From positions 1 through 25,176 of the forward strand of contig JABJCF010000418.1 of NCBI GenBank assembly GCA_018665625.1: a DNA stretch of 25,176 nt, in the 5' to 3' direction. Every line of letters begins with the position of its first letter. Positions within the stretch are counted from its first letter, which is position 1. This DNA is from Nitrospina sp. (GTDB taxonomy: Bacteria; Nitrospinota; Nitrospinia; Nitrospinales; VA-1). Position numbers and translations under genes: made by a program. The notes beneath the pieces are model-generated. The model did no database searches. It was given only the letters and a program-made list of their open reading frames with translations, and had not been told where the DNA came from. This document shows, in pieces, positions 1 to 8,171 of this stretch.

Positions 1-364
1 ATGCTTCCAGAGTTGCTTCATTATCTGGGAACAGAGTTTTCTCGTCGCCGATCACTTCTACTTTAACGATATTGCCAAGCCCTGCCTCTCTTGCCAACTC
101 ACAAGTCATCACCGCTTCTTTAACGGAATAGCAACCAGCGGTATTGGGCAAAAATGTGTAGCGCTTAGGGTCGAGATGGTTGAGGATGGAATCTTTATTT
201 TTATCCAGCTCAATGCGGCGTACAGCCAGAGTCACCATTTCCGCACCGGAAATTTCTATGGCCTGCCGGGCTTCGTCAAAGCCTTTGTATTTTCCTGTGC
301 CGACAATCAACCTGGAATGAAAGGTTTTATCCCCTATCTTCATGAATTCTTTATTGTTGCTCAT
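1..364 (-). CDS. thiG: Thiazole synthase ThiG, N-terminal part (cut by window edge)
   Basis: ThiG forms the thiazole phosphate ring of thiamine in the cytoplasm from deoxyxylulose phosphate, dehydroglycine and sulfur carried on ThiS. The visible 121 codons start at an ATG at 364-362 with GGAG just upstream. They contain the family N-terminus (HSRLIVGTGKYKGFDEA, about residues 16-32), the VTLAVRR strand (residues 44-50) and the segment NIVKVEVIGDEKTLFPDN. In that segment K101 matches the lysine known to form the imine with the sugar substrate. The rest, including the phosphate-binding loops, lies outside the window. It follows thiS by about 30 bp in the same direction, so the two are surely co-transcribed under the TPP riboswitch. 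Identity is secure; completeness cannot be judged. Confidence 0.95.
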   Translation of the reverse strand, partial: MSNNKEFMKIGDKTFHSRLIVGTGKYKGFDEARQAIEISGAEMVTLAVRRIELDKNKDSILNHLDPKRYTFLPNTAGCYSVKEAVMTCELAREAGLGNIVKVEVIGDEKTLFPDNEATLEA

Positions 365-394
365 AATCTCCAAACATTAAAATGAAAATATTGA

Positions 395-598
395 TTAAAT
401 GCCGCCTCCGACTGCATGAACGATTTCAACCTGGTCGTTTTCTTTAATAGTGGTGGAATCGTATTTTGATCGGGGAACCACTTGCTGGTTCAAAGCCATC
501 GCAAAATTGGGTGCCTGGATATCCAGCTCTTTTACCAGATCAGCCAGATTCTGGCTTTCTTTTATTTCTCGTTTTTCCCCATTGATGGTCAATTCCAC
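395..598 (-). CDS. thiS: Sulfur carrier protein ThiS
   Basis: A 67-residue beta-grasp, ubiquitin-like protein that carries sulfur as a C-terminal thiocarboxylate to ThiG. It starts with GTG at 598-596, preceded by GGAG at a good distance. The sequence opens MELTINGEKREI and has the central ALNQQVVPRS segment typical of the family. It ends in AVGGG followed by a single isoleucine. Known active carriers must end in Gly-Gly, so the extra residue is odd; it may have to be trimmed before adenylation, or the protein may work without trimming. The gene is first in a riboswitch-controlled operon and is followed by thiG. Function is confident from context and length. Confidence 0.93.
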   Translation of the reverse strand: MELTINGEKREIKESQNLADLVKELDIQAPNFAMALNQQVVPRSKYDSTTIKENDQVEIVHAVGGGI

Positions 599-701
599 GA
601 AAAATTCTCCGAAATAAACAGGTAACAGGTTTTTTTAAACCTTTGAAAAACCTAACCGATAATAAAGTAAAACCTAGAAGAGGAAAAGAACAGGAAGGCA
701 T

Positions 702-738
702 AAAAAAAGCCGCATCCCGACCCAACAGGGAAATGCAG
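702..738 (-). terminator. Intrinsic terminator of the TPP riboswitch (attenuator)
   Basis: Read on the minus strand, GCTGCAT-TT-CCC (738-727) pairs with GGG-ATGCGGC (718-709) around a short loop and is followed by seven T residues (708-702). It lies between the TPP aptamer and thiS, where an expression-platform terminator is expected. TPP binding would favour this hairpin and stop transcription before thiS. Confidence 0.8.
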
Positions 739-757
739 CGTATCTTTTCAGATGGCT

Positions 758-848
758 TCACTTCCCTTCGCTGGTATGATCCAGATCAGGTTCAAAGGGT
801 CGTCCAGAAAAGGACTCTCAGTTTAAAAACGCCCCTAGTGATCGTGTT
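758..848 (-). promoter_or_regulatory. TPP (THI-element) riboswitch aptamer
   Basis: On the minus strand the leader carries the hallmarks of the THI element: CACTAGGGGCG near 841-830, CTGAGAG near 818-812, and the long conserved core ACCCTTTGAACCTGATCTGG ending in ATACCAGCGAAGGGAAGTG near 759. TCACT at the 5' end can pair with AGTGA at the 3' end to close P1. It lies upstream of thiS-thiG and is followed by an intrinsic terminator, so it very likely represses the operon when thiamine pyrophosphate is plentiful. Confidence 0.97.
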
Positions 849-854
849 ACGATA

Positions 855-882
855 AGATTATTTCATATTTAACACAAGTCAA
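855..882 (-). promoter_or_regulatory. Sigma-70-type promoter of the thi operon
   Basis: On the minus strand TTGACT (882-877) is separated by 16 bp from TAATCT (860-855). This puts the transcript start a few bases before the TPP aptamer, as needed for a riboswitch leader. It sits back to back with a plus-strand promoter at 889-916. Confidence 0.7.
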
Positions 883-888
883 GTTATA

Positions 889-916
889 TTGACGAAATAA
901 TAAAAAAGAGTAGTAT
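889..916 (+). promoter_or_regulatory. Promoter of the TPR/SH3 lipoprotein, possibly leaderless
   Basis: TTGACG (889-894), a 16-bp spacer and TAGTAT (911-916). The ATG at 924 begins only 7 bases after the -10 box, so the mRNA would start at or within a base or two of the initiation codon. No good Shine-Dalgarno sequence precedes this ATG, which fits a leaderless transcript. Confidence 0.6.
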
Positions 917-923
917 TCATTTT

Positions 924-2099
924 ATGAAAAAACTAACGGTTTGGCGTTTATTAATAGGGATTCTTATGCTCAGCACCTGGGCTTGCGCTACGGTTCCCAA
1001 TACCGTAAATCCCTATTTTGAAATGCCACCTGAACATATGCTGAAAGCCGAGCGAGAATTATTTGCCCTGGCATTGCAGCAACAAAAAAATAACAAGCTG
1101 GATTCTTCAATAGACCTCTGGAAACGCTTTTTAACAAACAACCCCAGGTCATTTCGAGGTTATAACAATCTGGGAATGGCGCACTACACAAACGATCAGT
1201 TATCCCCAGCCATTTCCGCTTTTGAAACTGGGTTAGCTCTCGAACCTATTGATTCCAAGATAAAAAATAATTTAAAGAGAACCTTGCGGTTTCAGGTAAC
1301 GCTATTACGTGAGAACAAAGACTATGATGCCGCCATTCATTTTTTAAAACGCATCACAGAACTTTCTGTAGAACCCGAACGGGAAAAAGTGGCGTTGGAA
1401 ATTGAAACTTTGGAAGATCGTATTTTTGAACAAGTAAAACGGTCCAACACTCTTGAAGACTACGAAGTCTTTGTCGCACGCTACCCCAATAGCCCCAAGA
1501 ATTCCGATGAAGCCCGTCGCCAGATTGCACGGATGAAACCCCAGCAATCGCCTATGGGCGAAATGCCAAACATGGAAGAAAGCAGCCCCTCAACCCCACC
1601 AGATATGAGACTGGAACCTTTTGTCCCTGAATCGATGGAAACGCCGAAGTCTTCCATGCCAGATACAGTAATCAGTGAAGAGACCATCGAGATTGTGGCT
1701 GAGCCAAAAATGGGATCGGAAGAAAAGACCAGTGAATTTCCTGAAGGCGAGCCTTCAATGGATCCCGAGCCCGTGGTTATGGATGAGCCTCCTGCCAAAG
1801 AAATGGAGCAGGAAATGGCGGCAAAACCCAAGATGGCTGAGGAAAAATCTGAAATGAAAAAGCAGCCAGAGCCTGTAAAAAAGGCGGCGGTAAAGCCGAC
1901 TAAGAAAGTAAAGATCACTACAAAAACCACACCGCTTCGGGTTCGCTCAGACCCATCCAGTAAAGCTGAAGTTATTGCGCAGTTGCCCACTGCCACGATT
2001 GTGCCTATGCTTCAAGAAACCGGGCAATGGTATCAGATCGAATATATGCCTGGAAAAAAAGGGTGGATATCTAAAAGGTATTCCAAACTGGTCAACTGA
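924..2099 (+). CDS. TPR and bacterial SH3 domain lipoprotein
   Basis: A 391-residue exported protein of unknown specific role. Residues 1-20 form a signal peptide (KK, then a hydrophobic run), and Cys21 in TWAC-ATVP is a likely lipidation site, although Thr at -3 and Trp at -2 are not the usual lipobox residues. Residues about 50-125 hold TPR-like helices (YNNLGMAHYTNDQLSPAISAF is the clearest), with more helical repeat to about 205. Residues about 210-325 are low-complexity, rich in Pro, Glu, Met and Lys, and probably an extended linker. The C-terminus (about 327-391) is a bacterial SH3 domain with TPLRVRSDPSSKAEVIAQL and GKKGWISKRY, a fold often used to touch peptidoglycan. A periplasmic scaffold tethered to the outer membrane is a fair inference. 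The gene is transcribed alone. Confidence 0.85.
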   Translation: MKKLTVWRLLIGILMLSTWACATVPNTVNPYFEMPPEHMLKAERELFALALQQQKNNKLDSSIDLWKRFLTNNPRSFRGYNNLGMAHYTNDQLSPAISAFETGLALEPIDSKIKNNLKRTLRFQVTLLRENKDYDAAIHFLKRITELSVEPEREKVALEIETLEDRIFEQVKRSNTLEDYEVFVARYPNSPKNSDEARRQIARMKPQQSPMGEMPNMEESSPSTPPDMRLEPFVPESMETPKSSMPDTVISEETIEIVAEPKMGSEEKTSEFPEGEPSMDPEPVVMDEPPAKEMEQEMAAKPKMAEEKSEMKKQPEPVKKAAVKPTKKVKITTKTTPLRVRSDPSSKAEVIAQLPTATIVPMLQETGQWYQIEYMPGKKGWISKRYSKLVN

Positions 2100-2213
2100 C
2101 TTTTTTCTTCAATTCCCGGTACATCAGCAGTTCCTCGGTTCAAAGTTTCCCCCTTCCCACAACTTATTTTTTTCTTTTAACTGCACGACGTAAGAGAAAA
2201 GTTAAATTCAGGT

Positions 2214-2219
2214 TATAAT
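2214..2219 (+). promoter_or_regulatory. Possible -10 box before the ATP-grasp operon
   Basis: A perfect TATAAT lies 75 bp upstream of the ATG at 2294 in an AT-rich spacer (2100-2293) that has no other gene. No convincing -35 box is seen at the right distance, so the call is weak. No terminator for the preceding gene was found in this spacer. Confidence 0.35.
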
Positions 2220-2293
2220 AATTCCCCTTAGGCTAGGAAACAGATTTTCTTAAAATGGAAAACTCTTTTTAATTTTTCGATTGTGATTTTAAA

Positions 2294-3736
2294 ATGAATT
2301 TTGATTCCTACAATCCCGAAAATTTCTATGATGAATTTTTTGAGAAACCGGGCCAACCTAGAGCAGAAGTTAAAAAGCTGATTGATCGAATCAATTCTTT
2401 TCCAAAAGAAGAACTAACCAACCGACAGAAAGCTGCTGAAGCAGCATTCATGCAGATGGGGATAACTTTTGGGGTCTATGAAGACCAAAAAGGTTTGGAG
2501 AAAATATTTCCCTTCGACATAATTCCACGGATTATCAACGCGCGTGACTGGGACATGATTGACCGCGGTGTGAAACAAAGGGTTTTCGCACTCAACCAGT
2601 TTATTGACGATGTTTATAATGATCAAAAAATTATAAAAGATGGGGTGATATCAAAAGAAATTATTTTTTCTTCTGTTGCTTACCGCAAAGAATGCCAGGG
2701 ATTAAAACCGCCGAAGGGAATTTGGTGCCATATAAGTGGTATCGATTTTGTCAGAGATGATGAAGGGCAATTTTTCGTTCTTGAGGATAACCTGCGCTGC
2801 CCTTCTGGAGTTTCATACGTATTGGGCAACCGAAGGGTTATGAAACATACCCTTCCTGTTGTATTTGAGTCCTTACCTATTCGACCTGTCGATGATTATT
2901 CCCACCGCCTTGCTGATACACTTCGAAACCTGATTCCCGACTCGATTTTAAAACCCAATATCGCAATACTCACTCCCGGAATTCACAACTCAGCTTATTT
3001 CGAGCATTCGTTCCTGGCCCAACAAATAGGAGAAGAGCTGGTTGAAGGGCAGGACCTGGTGGTGATGGATGATTTTGTATACATGAGGACGACAAAGGGC
3101 TTCGAAAGAGTCGATGCCATTTATAGAAGAATTGATGATGATTTTCTGGACCCGACCGTGTTCAACCCCGATTCGTTACTAGGGGTACCAGGGATTATGA
3201 AATCTTACCGTGCCGGCAAAGTAGCCTTAGCCAATGCACCGGGGACCGGTATTGCAGATGATAAAGCGATTTATTCATTTGTTCCGGACATCATTAAATA
3301 TTACACCGGCGAAGACGCTATTATTCCCAATGTCCCAACCTTTCTGTGTGAGGATGCGAAGCATCGACAACATGTCATAGACAATATTGAAAACTTTGTT
3401 GTCAAACTCACGCACGGCTCTGGAGGATACGGCATGTTGATTGGTCCTTTTTCCACCAAAGAGCAACAGCGGCAAATGATTGAAAACATCAAAAAAGAAC
3501 CGCGCAATTATATTGCTCAACCGGTCATACAACTTTCCCGCGTTCCCGTGATCGTAAAAGATAATTTTGAAGGCCGACACATCGACCTGCGACCTTACGT
3601 CTTATATGGAGAAGATATTTATGTTCTTCCGGGAGGACTGACTCGAGTAGCCTTGGAAAAAGACTCTCTGGTGGTAAACTCCTCGCAAGGCGGAGGAAGC
3701 AAAGATACCTGGGTTCTGGCAGATGAACCAAATTAG
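2294..3736 (+). CDS. Circularly permuted ATP-grasp type 2 protein (DUF404/DUF407)
   Basis: A full-length 480-residue member of the circularly permuted ATP-grasp family, predicted ATP-dependent carboxylate-amine ligases. Visible family motifs are GVYEDQKGLEKIFPFDIIPR (about 60-79), VLEDNLRCPSGVSYVLGNR (162-180), the glycine-rich VVKLTHGSGGYGM segment and HIDLRPYVLYG near the C-terminus, where acidic and basic residues would bind Mg-ATP. It is followed after 20 bp by the alpha-E gene and sits near two transglutaminase proteins. This is the known gene set that comparative genomics (Iyer, Aravind and colleagues) links to synthesis of short peptides or peptide tags. Substrate unknown. The start is the first ATG and lacks a clear ribosome binding site. 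Confidence 0.93.
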   Translation: MNFDSYNPENFYDEFFEKPGQPRAEVKKLIDRINSFPKEELTNRQKAAEAAFMQMGITFGVYEDQKGLEKIFPFDIIPRIINARDWDMIDRGVKQRVFALNQFIDDVYNDQKIIKDGVISKEIIFSSVAYRKECQGLKPPKGIWCHISGIDFVRDDEGQFFVLEDNLRCPSGVSYVLGNRRVMKHTLPVVFESLPIRPVDDYSHRLADTLRNLIPDSILKPNIAILTPGIHNSAYFEHSFLAQQIGEELVEGQDLVVMDDFVYMRTTKGFERVDAIYRRIDDDFLDPTVFNPDSLLGVPGIMKSYRAGKVALANAPGTGIADDKAIYSFVPDIIKYYTGEDAIIPNVPTFLCEDAKHRQHVIDNIENFVVKLTHGSGGYGMLIGPFSTKEQQRQMIENIKKEPRNYIAQPVIQLSRVPVIVKDNFEGRHIDLRPYVLYGEDIYVLPGGLTRVALEKDSLVVNSSQGGGSKDTWVLADEPN

Positions 3737-3756
3737 ATTCGAGTGAGTAGAGGACC

Positions 3757-4746
3757 ATGTTAAGTCGAGTTGCAAATTCTATTTTCTGGATGAGCCGCTA
3801 TCTGGAGCGGGCTGAGAATGCTGCGCGACTGATTGAAACTCAGTTGCATATGCTTCTGGACCTGCCTTCTTTAAGAGAAAATCCTAATGCATGGAAACCC
3901 CTGGTAGATATCACCGGTGACGGGGATTATTTTTCCGAAAAGCTGGGGAAACCCACTATGGAAAATGTAATGTTCTTCCACACTTTTTCCAACGATTACC
4001 CTCACTCCATCAAATCTTGCCTGACCGCCGCCCGGGAAAATGCGCGGTCTGTCCGGGAGGTGATCCCTTCTGAAATCTGGGAAACAATCAACAAACTTTA
4101 TCTTGAAGTTTCGGGCAAGGGAACAAGTTCAAAAGCTTTTAAAAACCCACATAAATTTTATTCTGATATTAAAATGGCGAGTCACCTGATAATAGGAATC
4201 GCCTATACAACCTTGTCCAGAGGTGAGGCTTGGCATTTCGCACAGTTGGGCAGGTATCTGGAAAGAGCCGATAAAACATCGCGTATTCTCGATGTAAAAT
4301 ATTTTATTATTCTGCCCAGGTTGGACGATGTGGGGACTTCGATGGACAATGTGCAATGGTCGGCACTTTTAAAATCTACAAGCTCCTTCGAGATGTATAG
4401 AAAAAAATTCAACCTGATCAGTCCAAAAAATATTGTCGACTTCCTGATTTTTGACCGGGAGTTCCCCCGGTCAATAATATATTGCGTCAACCACTCTGAA
4501 CAATCTCTGTTCAGGATCACAGGCACGCCAACTGGCGCATTCAATAATGAATTGGAAAGGCAGTTTGGAAAGCTTTCAGGCAAACTCAACTACTCCAACG
4601 TTGATGAAGTAATGTCAATCGGTCTGCATGAATTTCTGGATGGTATTCAATCCGATTTAAATAATCTGGACAAGGCGATTTTCGAAAACTTTTTTGAGGT
4701 CAAACCATTGACTGACAATCGTAGTTCCGGGTTTCAAAATCAATGA
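3757..4746 (+). CDS. Alpha-E domain protein (DUF403)
   Basis: A 329-residue all-helical protein of the alpha-E family. It opens with the characteristic MLSRVANSIFWMSRYLERAE and carries the second signature GRYLERADKTSRILDVKYF near residue 165-185. The family has no assigned catalytic activity and is nearly always encoded beside a circularly permuted ATP-grasp protein, as here; a partner or substrate-holding role is inferred. AGAGGA lies just before the ATG and the gap to the upstream gene is 20 bp, so the two form an operon. It ends 33 bp from the convergent DUF2126 gene, and no terminator is evident between them. Confidence 0.93.
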   Translation: MLSRVANSIFWMSRYLERAENAARLIETQLHMLLDLPSLRENPNAWKPLVDITGDGDYFSEKLGKPTMENVMFFHTFSNDYPHSIKSCLTAARENARSVREVIPSEIWETINKLYLEVSGKGTSSKAFKNPHKFYSDIKMASHLIIGIAYTTLSRGEAWHFAQLGRYLERADKTSRILDVKYFIILPRLDDVGTSMDNVQWSALLKSTSSFEMYRKKFNLISPKNIVDFLIFDREFPRSIIYCVNHSEQSLFRITGTPTGAFNNELERQFGKLSGKLNYSNVDEVMSIGLHEFLDGIQSDLNNLDKAIFENFFEVKPLTDNRSSGFQNQ

Positions 4747-4779
4747 TTTTTTGTTTGCGATAGAGACCGGGAAAAAAGT

Positions 4780-7700
4780 TTACCAATAATTATCCCGGCA
4801 AAGATCCAGCGTGAGCGGAAAGTCGGGGTTCTCTTCGAGCGGGGGCACTCGCATCGATTCTTTAAAATGTCCCATGGGTTGAAAACGTGCCAGCCGCCGA
4901 CCCGCGGCTACGTTTTCGTTGACCGGCTGGGTTTCTGGGTTTCTGCCTCCCGGATGGCTGACATGATAGGTGCAGCCCCCGAGGGAACGCTCGTATCGAG
5001 TGTCGATAATGTCAAATACCAAAGGCGTATGCACTGGAACCGTAGGGTACTGGCTCGAAGGCGGTCCCCAAGCTTTGAATCTTACTCCGCCGACAAATAC
5101 GCCGCTTTCGTCTGTTGGTTTCATGGGAACCCGGCGCCCGTTGCAGGCAACCACCTGTTGAGATTCTTTGAGCCCTTCCACTTTGACCTCTAGACGTTCG
5201 ATGGAGGAATCGACGGAACGACTCACGGAGCCCTGATACATTTCTTCCCCCAGCACCGTCCACGGTTCGAGTCCCATGCGCAATTCCATATGGATTTGTC
5301 CGATCTGTAGCGAACCATATTGCGGAAACCGAAATTCCCAAGAAGGACGGAACCAGTCTAGCTTGAGAGGGTATCCACCCAATTGCAGTTCGCGAACAAC
5401 GCTTTTAAAATCTTCCCAAATGAAATGCGGCAACATGAAACGGTCGTGCAGTTGTGTTCCCCAGCGGATCAGGTTTTTCCAATAGGGGTTTCTGCAAAAT
5501 TGCGCAACACATGCGCGAATCAAAAGGGCCTGCAGTAAATTCATTTGTGGGTGAGGGGTCATTTCAAAACCGCGCAGTTCCACGAGTCCTAATCGTCCCG
5601 CCTCGCCGTCAGGACTATACAATTTGTCAATGCAGATTTCGGTTCGGTGCGTGTTGCCGGTAAGATCCACCAGGATGTTGCGAAACAAACGATCGACCAG
5701 CCAATAAGGGAAGGGACCGCTCTTAGGGATTTTCTGGAACGCGATTTCCATAGCATACAGGGAATCCAGTCGGGCTTCGTCGATACGCGGCGACTGACTG
5801 GTCGGGCCAATGAAGGTCGATGAAAAAAGATAGGACAGCGAAGGATGGTTCTGCCAGAAAGATAACATGCTGCGCAGCAGATCCGGACGCATCAGAAAAG
5901 GGCTTTCAGCAGGTGTCGGTCCGCCCATAACAATATGGTTACCCCCGCCGGTGCCAACACGGCGCCCGTCCATTAGAAATTTTTCCGAAGTAAGACGCGC
6001 CTGACGGGCTTCCTCAAAAACAGTCTGGTTAATTTTGACCAACTCCTGCCAGCTTTCTGCGGGTTGAACATTGACCTCAATCACGCCAGGGTCTGGCGTC
6101 ACCTTGAAACGCTGGACCCGCATATCGTGAGGAGGTTCATAGCCTTCCAACACCACGGGAGTTTTTAACTTACTGGCTACGGTTTCGATGGCGGCGATAA
6201 GATCAAGAAAATGTTCCAGATATGAAATCGGCGGCAGAAAAATATGCAACGTTCCATTGCGCACTTCCATACTGATTGCTGTGCGGACCAAGCCAGCACT
6301 CGGATGTCCGGGGTGTTCCGGTTTGATTTTCAGTCTCTGGTTAATGGTTTGGTGAAGAGCGCTCCAGCTAGGCAGCCAATTAGCTTCCTGGAAATGACTG
6401 GGCTGGCTTTCCAGTTCGTGGGCTCTTTCTTGATCAAACGGCAGATTTTTGAGCGGAAGACGCAGACCGACTGGAGAATCTCCTGGAGTCAAAATTAAGT
6501 TTTCCGTGCGGAAACGCCATGTGTTACTGATCCAGCAGTTTTCCACGGAGAAAAAATGCAAGGGCAATACAAAGCCAACGGGGTCGTTCAGATTTTTTTC
6601 GAGTAATTTTTGCAACCGCAACCGCTCGGTTTTTTCATAAAGGTCTGCTTTGAGAATCTCTTTCTCTAAGGGCAGTTTTTGTTCCTGCCAAAGATAATAG
6701 GGAGAATCTTCGTGCGCAGGGATGATGAATCGACTCGGTATGCCCAGAGCTTTGGAAAATTCTTCCATAAACTGTTTTGCCGTATTGATGTCATGGTCTT
6801 GATTTTTCTCGATGTCAGCAAGAAGTTTTTCATTCTTCCAGATGGGTTCGCCGTCTTTTCTCCAGTGACAGCCGAGGGCCCAACGCGGCAGAGGTTCTCC
6901 CGGATACCATTTGCCCTGGCCGTAATGAAGCAGGGCTCCAGAAGAGAAACGACGCTTCAGGCGTAACAGCAAATCGTTTGCCAACCCTTTCTTTTTGAGG
7001 CCAAAGGCTGCCGTATTCCACTCTTCACTTTCCCGGTCATCGATGGACACAAACGTGGGTTCCCCGCCCATGGTCAAATTGAATCCCATTTGTTTTAAAT
7101 CTCGGTCAACTCTTTCACCAAGAGAATCGATTTCCGCCCACTCGTTTTTGCTGAAAGGTTTGGAAACCCGGCGGTCTTCATGAATACGTTCCACCGTCAT
7201 CACGTGATGCAATTTAGATTCGCAGGAGTCCAGTAATGCTCCCGAAATAGGCGCAGCACTGGAAGGGTTGGGTGTGCAGCAAAGGGGAATATGCCCCTCT
7301 CCGGTGAGTAACCCTGAGGTCGGATCAAGCCCTATCCAACCCGCTCCCGGCAGGTAAACTTCAGTCCATGCGTGCAGATCTGTAAAGTCTACCGCAGTCC
7401 CTGACGGCCCATCAAGTGCCTCCTGATCAGGCTTTAATTGGATCAGGTAACCTGAGGCGAATCGGGTTGCCAGCCCACGATGCCGAAGTACCTGGCATAG
7501 CAACCAGGCCATGTCCCTGCAGGAACCACTCTTCAAACTCAAAGTTTCTTCGCAAGATTGAACACCAGGATCGAGCCGGATAATGTACTTTAGCGTTTGG
7601 TTCAAATGTTGATTGATCTCGACCAGGAAATCGTTGGTGCTTTGTTTCTTTCTTGGCAGGGTTTTCATAAACTTCCGCAATAGAGTGCCCTTTTCTTTAA

Positions 7701-8058
7701 TTTCAAGATAGGGAATCAGCTCCTCGGCAAGCCAGGGTTCGTATTTGAAGGGAAATTCGGTCGCACTCTCTTCCAGGAAAAAATCAAAGGGATCGAACAC
7801 GTTAATTTCGCTGATCAAATTCACTTCGATTTGGAATGTTTTGGTTTTTTTGGGGAAGACCAAACGTGCCAGGTAATTGCCGAAAGGGTCCTGCTGCCAA
7901 TTGATATAATATTTTTCGGGAACGACTTTAAGGGAGTACGAGGGAACCGCCGCCCGGGTATGGGGGGCGGGACGAAGCCGGATAATCTGTGGTCCAAGAC
8001 GAACCATCTTATCGTAGGAATATTTCGTCAAGTGATGTAACGCAACTCGCACAGTCAT
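4780..8058 (-). CDS. Transglutaminase-like protein with C-terminal DUF2126
   Basis: A 1092-residue protein. Residues 1-85 are the N-terminal beta domain common to bacterial transglutaminase-like proteins (LHHLTKYSYDKMVRLGPQIIRLRP). Residues about 130-260 form the papain-like core with an intact triad: Cys180 in SGSCRDMAWL, His229 in DLHAWTEVYLP and Asp245 in GLDPTSG. From about 310 to the end it is DUF2126, starting at GFNLTMGGEPTFVSIDD and including GTGGGNHIVMGGPTP, a domain of unknown function always joined to this transglutaminase type. Such proteins may act as peptidases or peptide ligases rather than protein cross-linkers. The gene converges on the alpha-E gene and diverges from the Ntn-hydrolase-transglutaminase gene, completing a four-gene module. 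No signal peptide, so a cytoplasmic site is likely. Confidence 0.93.
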   Translation of the reverse strand: MTVRVALHHLTKYSYDKMVRLGPQIIRLRPAPHTRAAVPSYSLKVVPEKYYINWQQDPFGNYLARLVFPKKTKTFQIEVNLISEINVFDPFDFFLEESATEFPFKYEPWLAEELIPYLEIKEKGTLLRKFMKTLPRKKQSTNDFLVEINQHLNQTLKYIIRLDPGVQSCEETLSLKSGSCRDMAWLLCQVLRHRGLATRFASGYLIQLKPDQEALDGPSGTAVDFTDLHAWTEVYLPGAGWIGLDPTSGLLTGEGHIPLCCTPNPSSAAPISGALLDSCESKLHHVMTVERIHEDRRVSKPFSKNEWAEIDSLGERVDRDLKQMGFNLTMGGEPTFVSIDDRESEEWNTAAFGLKKKGLANDLLLRLKRRFSSGALLHYGQGKWYPGEPLPRWALGCHWRKDGEPIWKNEKLLADIEKNQDHDINTAKQFMEEFSKALGIPSRFIIPAHEDSPYYLWQEQKLPLEKEILKADLYEKTERLRLQKLLEKNLNDPVGFVLPLHFFSVENCWISNTWRFRTENLILTPGDSPVGLRLPLKNLPFDQERAHELESQPSHFQEANWLPSWSALHQTINQRLKIKPEHPGHPSAGLVRTAISMEVRNGTLHIFLPPISYLEHFLDLIAAIETVASKLKTPVVLEGYEPPHDMRVQRFKVTPDPGVIEVNVQPAESWQELVKINQTVFEEARQARLTSEKFLMDGRRVGTGGGNHIVMGGPTPAESPFLMRPDLLRSMLSFWQNHPSLSYLFSSTFIGPTSQSPRIDEARLDSLYAMEIAFQKIPKSGPFPYWLVDRLFRNILVDLTGNTHRTEICIDKLYSPDGEAGRLGLVELRGFEMTPHPQMNLLQALLIRACVAQFCRNPYWKNLIRWGTQLHDRFMLPHFIWEDFKSVVRELQLGGYPLKLDWFRPSWEFRFPQYGSLQIGQIHMELRMGLEPWTVLGEEMYQGSVSRSVDSSIERLEVKVEGLKESQQVVACNGRRVPMKPTDESGVFVGGVRFKAWGPPSSQYPTVPVHTPLVFDIIDTRYERSLGGCTYHVSHPGGRNPETQPVNENVAAGRRLARFQPMGHFKESMRVPPLEENPDFPLTLDLCRDNYW

Positions 8059-8111
8059 AGGCTATTCCATTGAAAAAAAATGATTATTTTCCACAGCTTA
8101 AGTTTGAGCTT

Positions 8112-8130
8112 GTTATTATAGAATAATAAC
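8112..8130. promoter_or_regulatory. Perfect inverted repeat in the divergent control region
   Basis: GTTATTAT and ATAATAAC (8-bp arms) flank AGA in the 113-bp gap between the two divergent transglutaminase genes (8059-8171). A symmetrical site midway between divergent genes is a typical place for a repressor or activator dimer. The gap is very AT-rich and the promoters themselves cannot be placed with confidence. Confidence 0.45.
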
Positions 8131-8171
8131 TGTAAAAATTTTTATTTACTAACAAATAATCGAAACGGAAA

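Noticed and set aside
643..855. 70-codon plus-strand open frame between thiS and the lipoprotein
   Set aside because: It is the antisense of the TPP riboswitch and its terminator, which fully explain the conservation here.
1481..1996. 171-codon minus-strand open frame inside the lipoprotein gene
   Set aside because: It mirrors the low-complexity Pro/Glu/Met stretch of the real gene, is serine/glycine-rich without any domain, and has no supporting signals.
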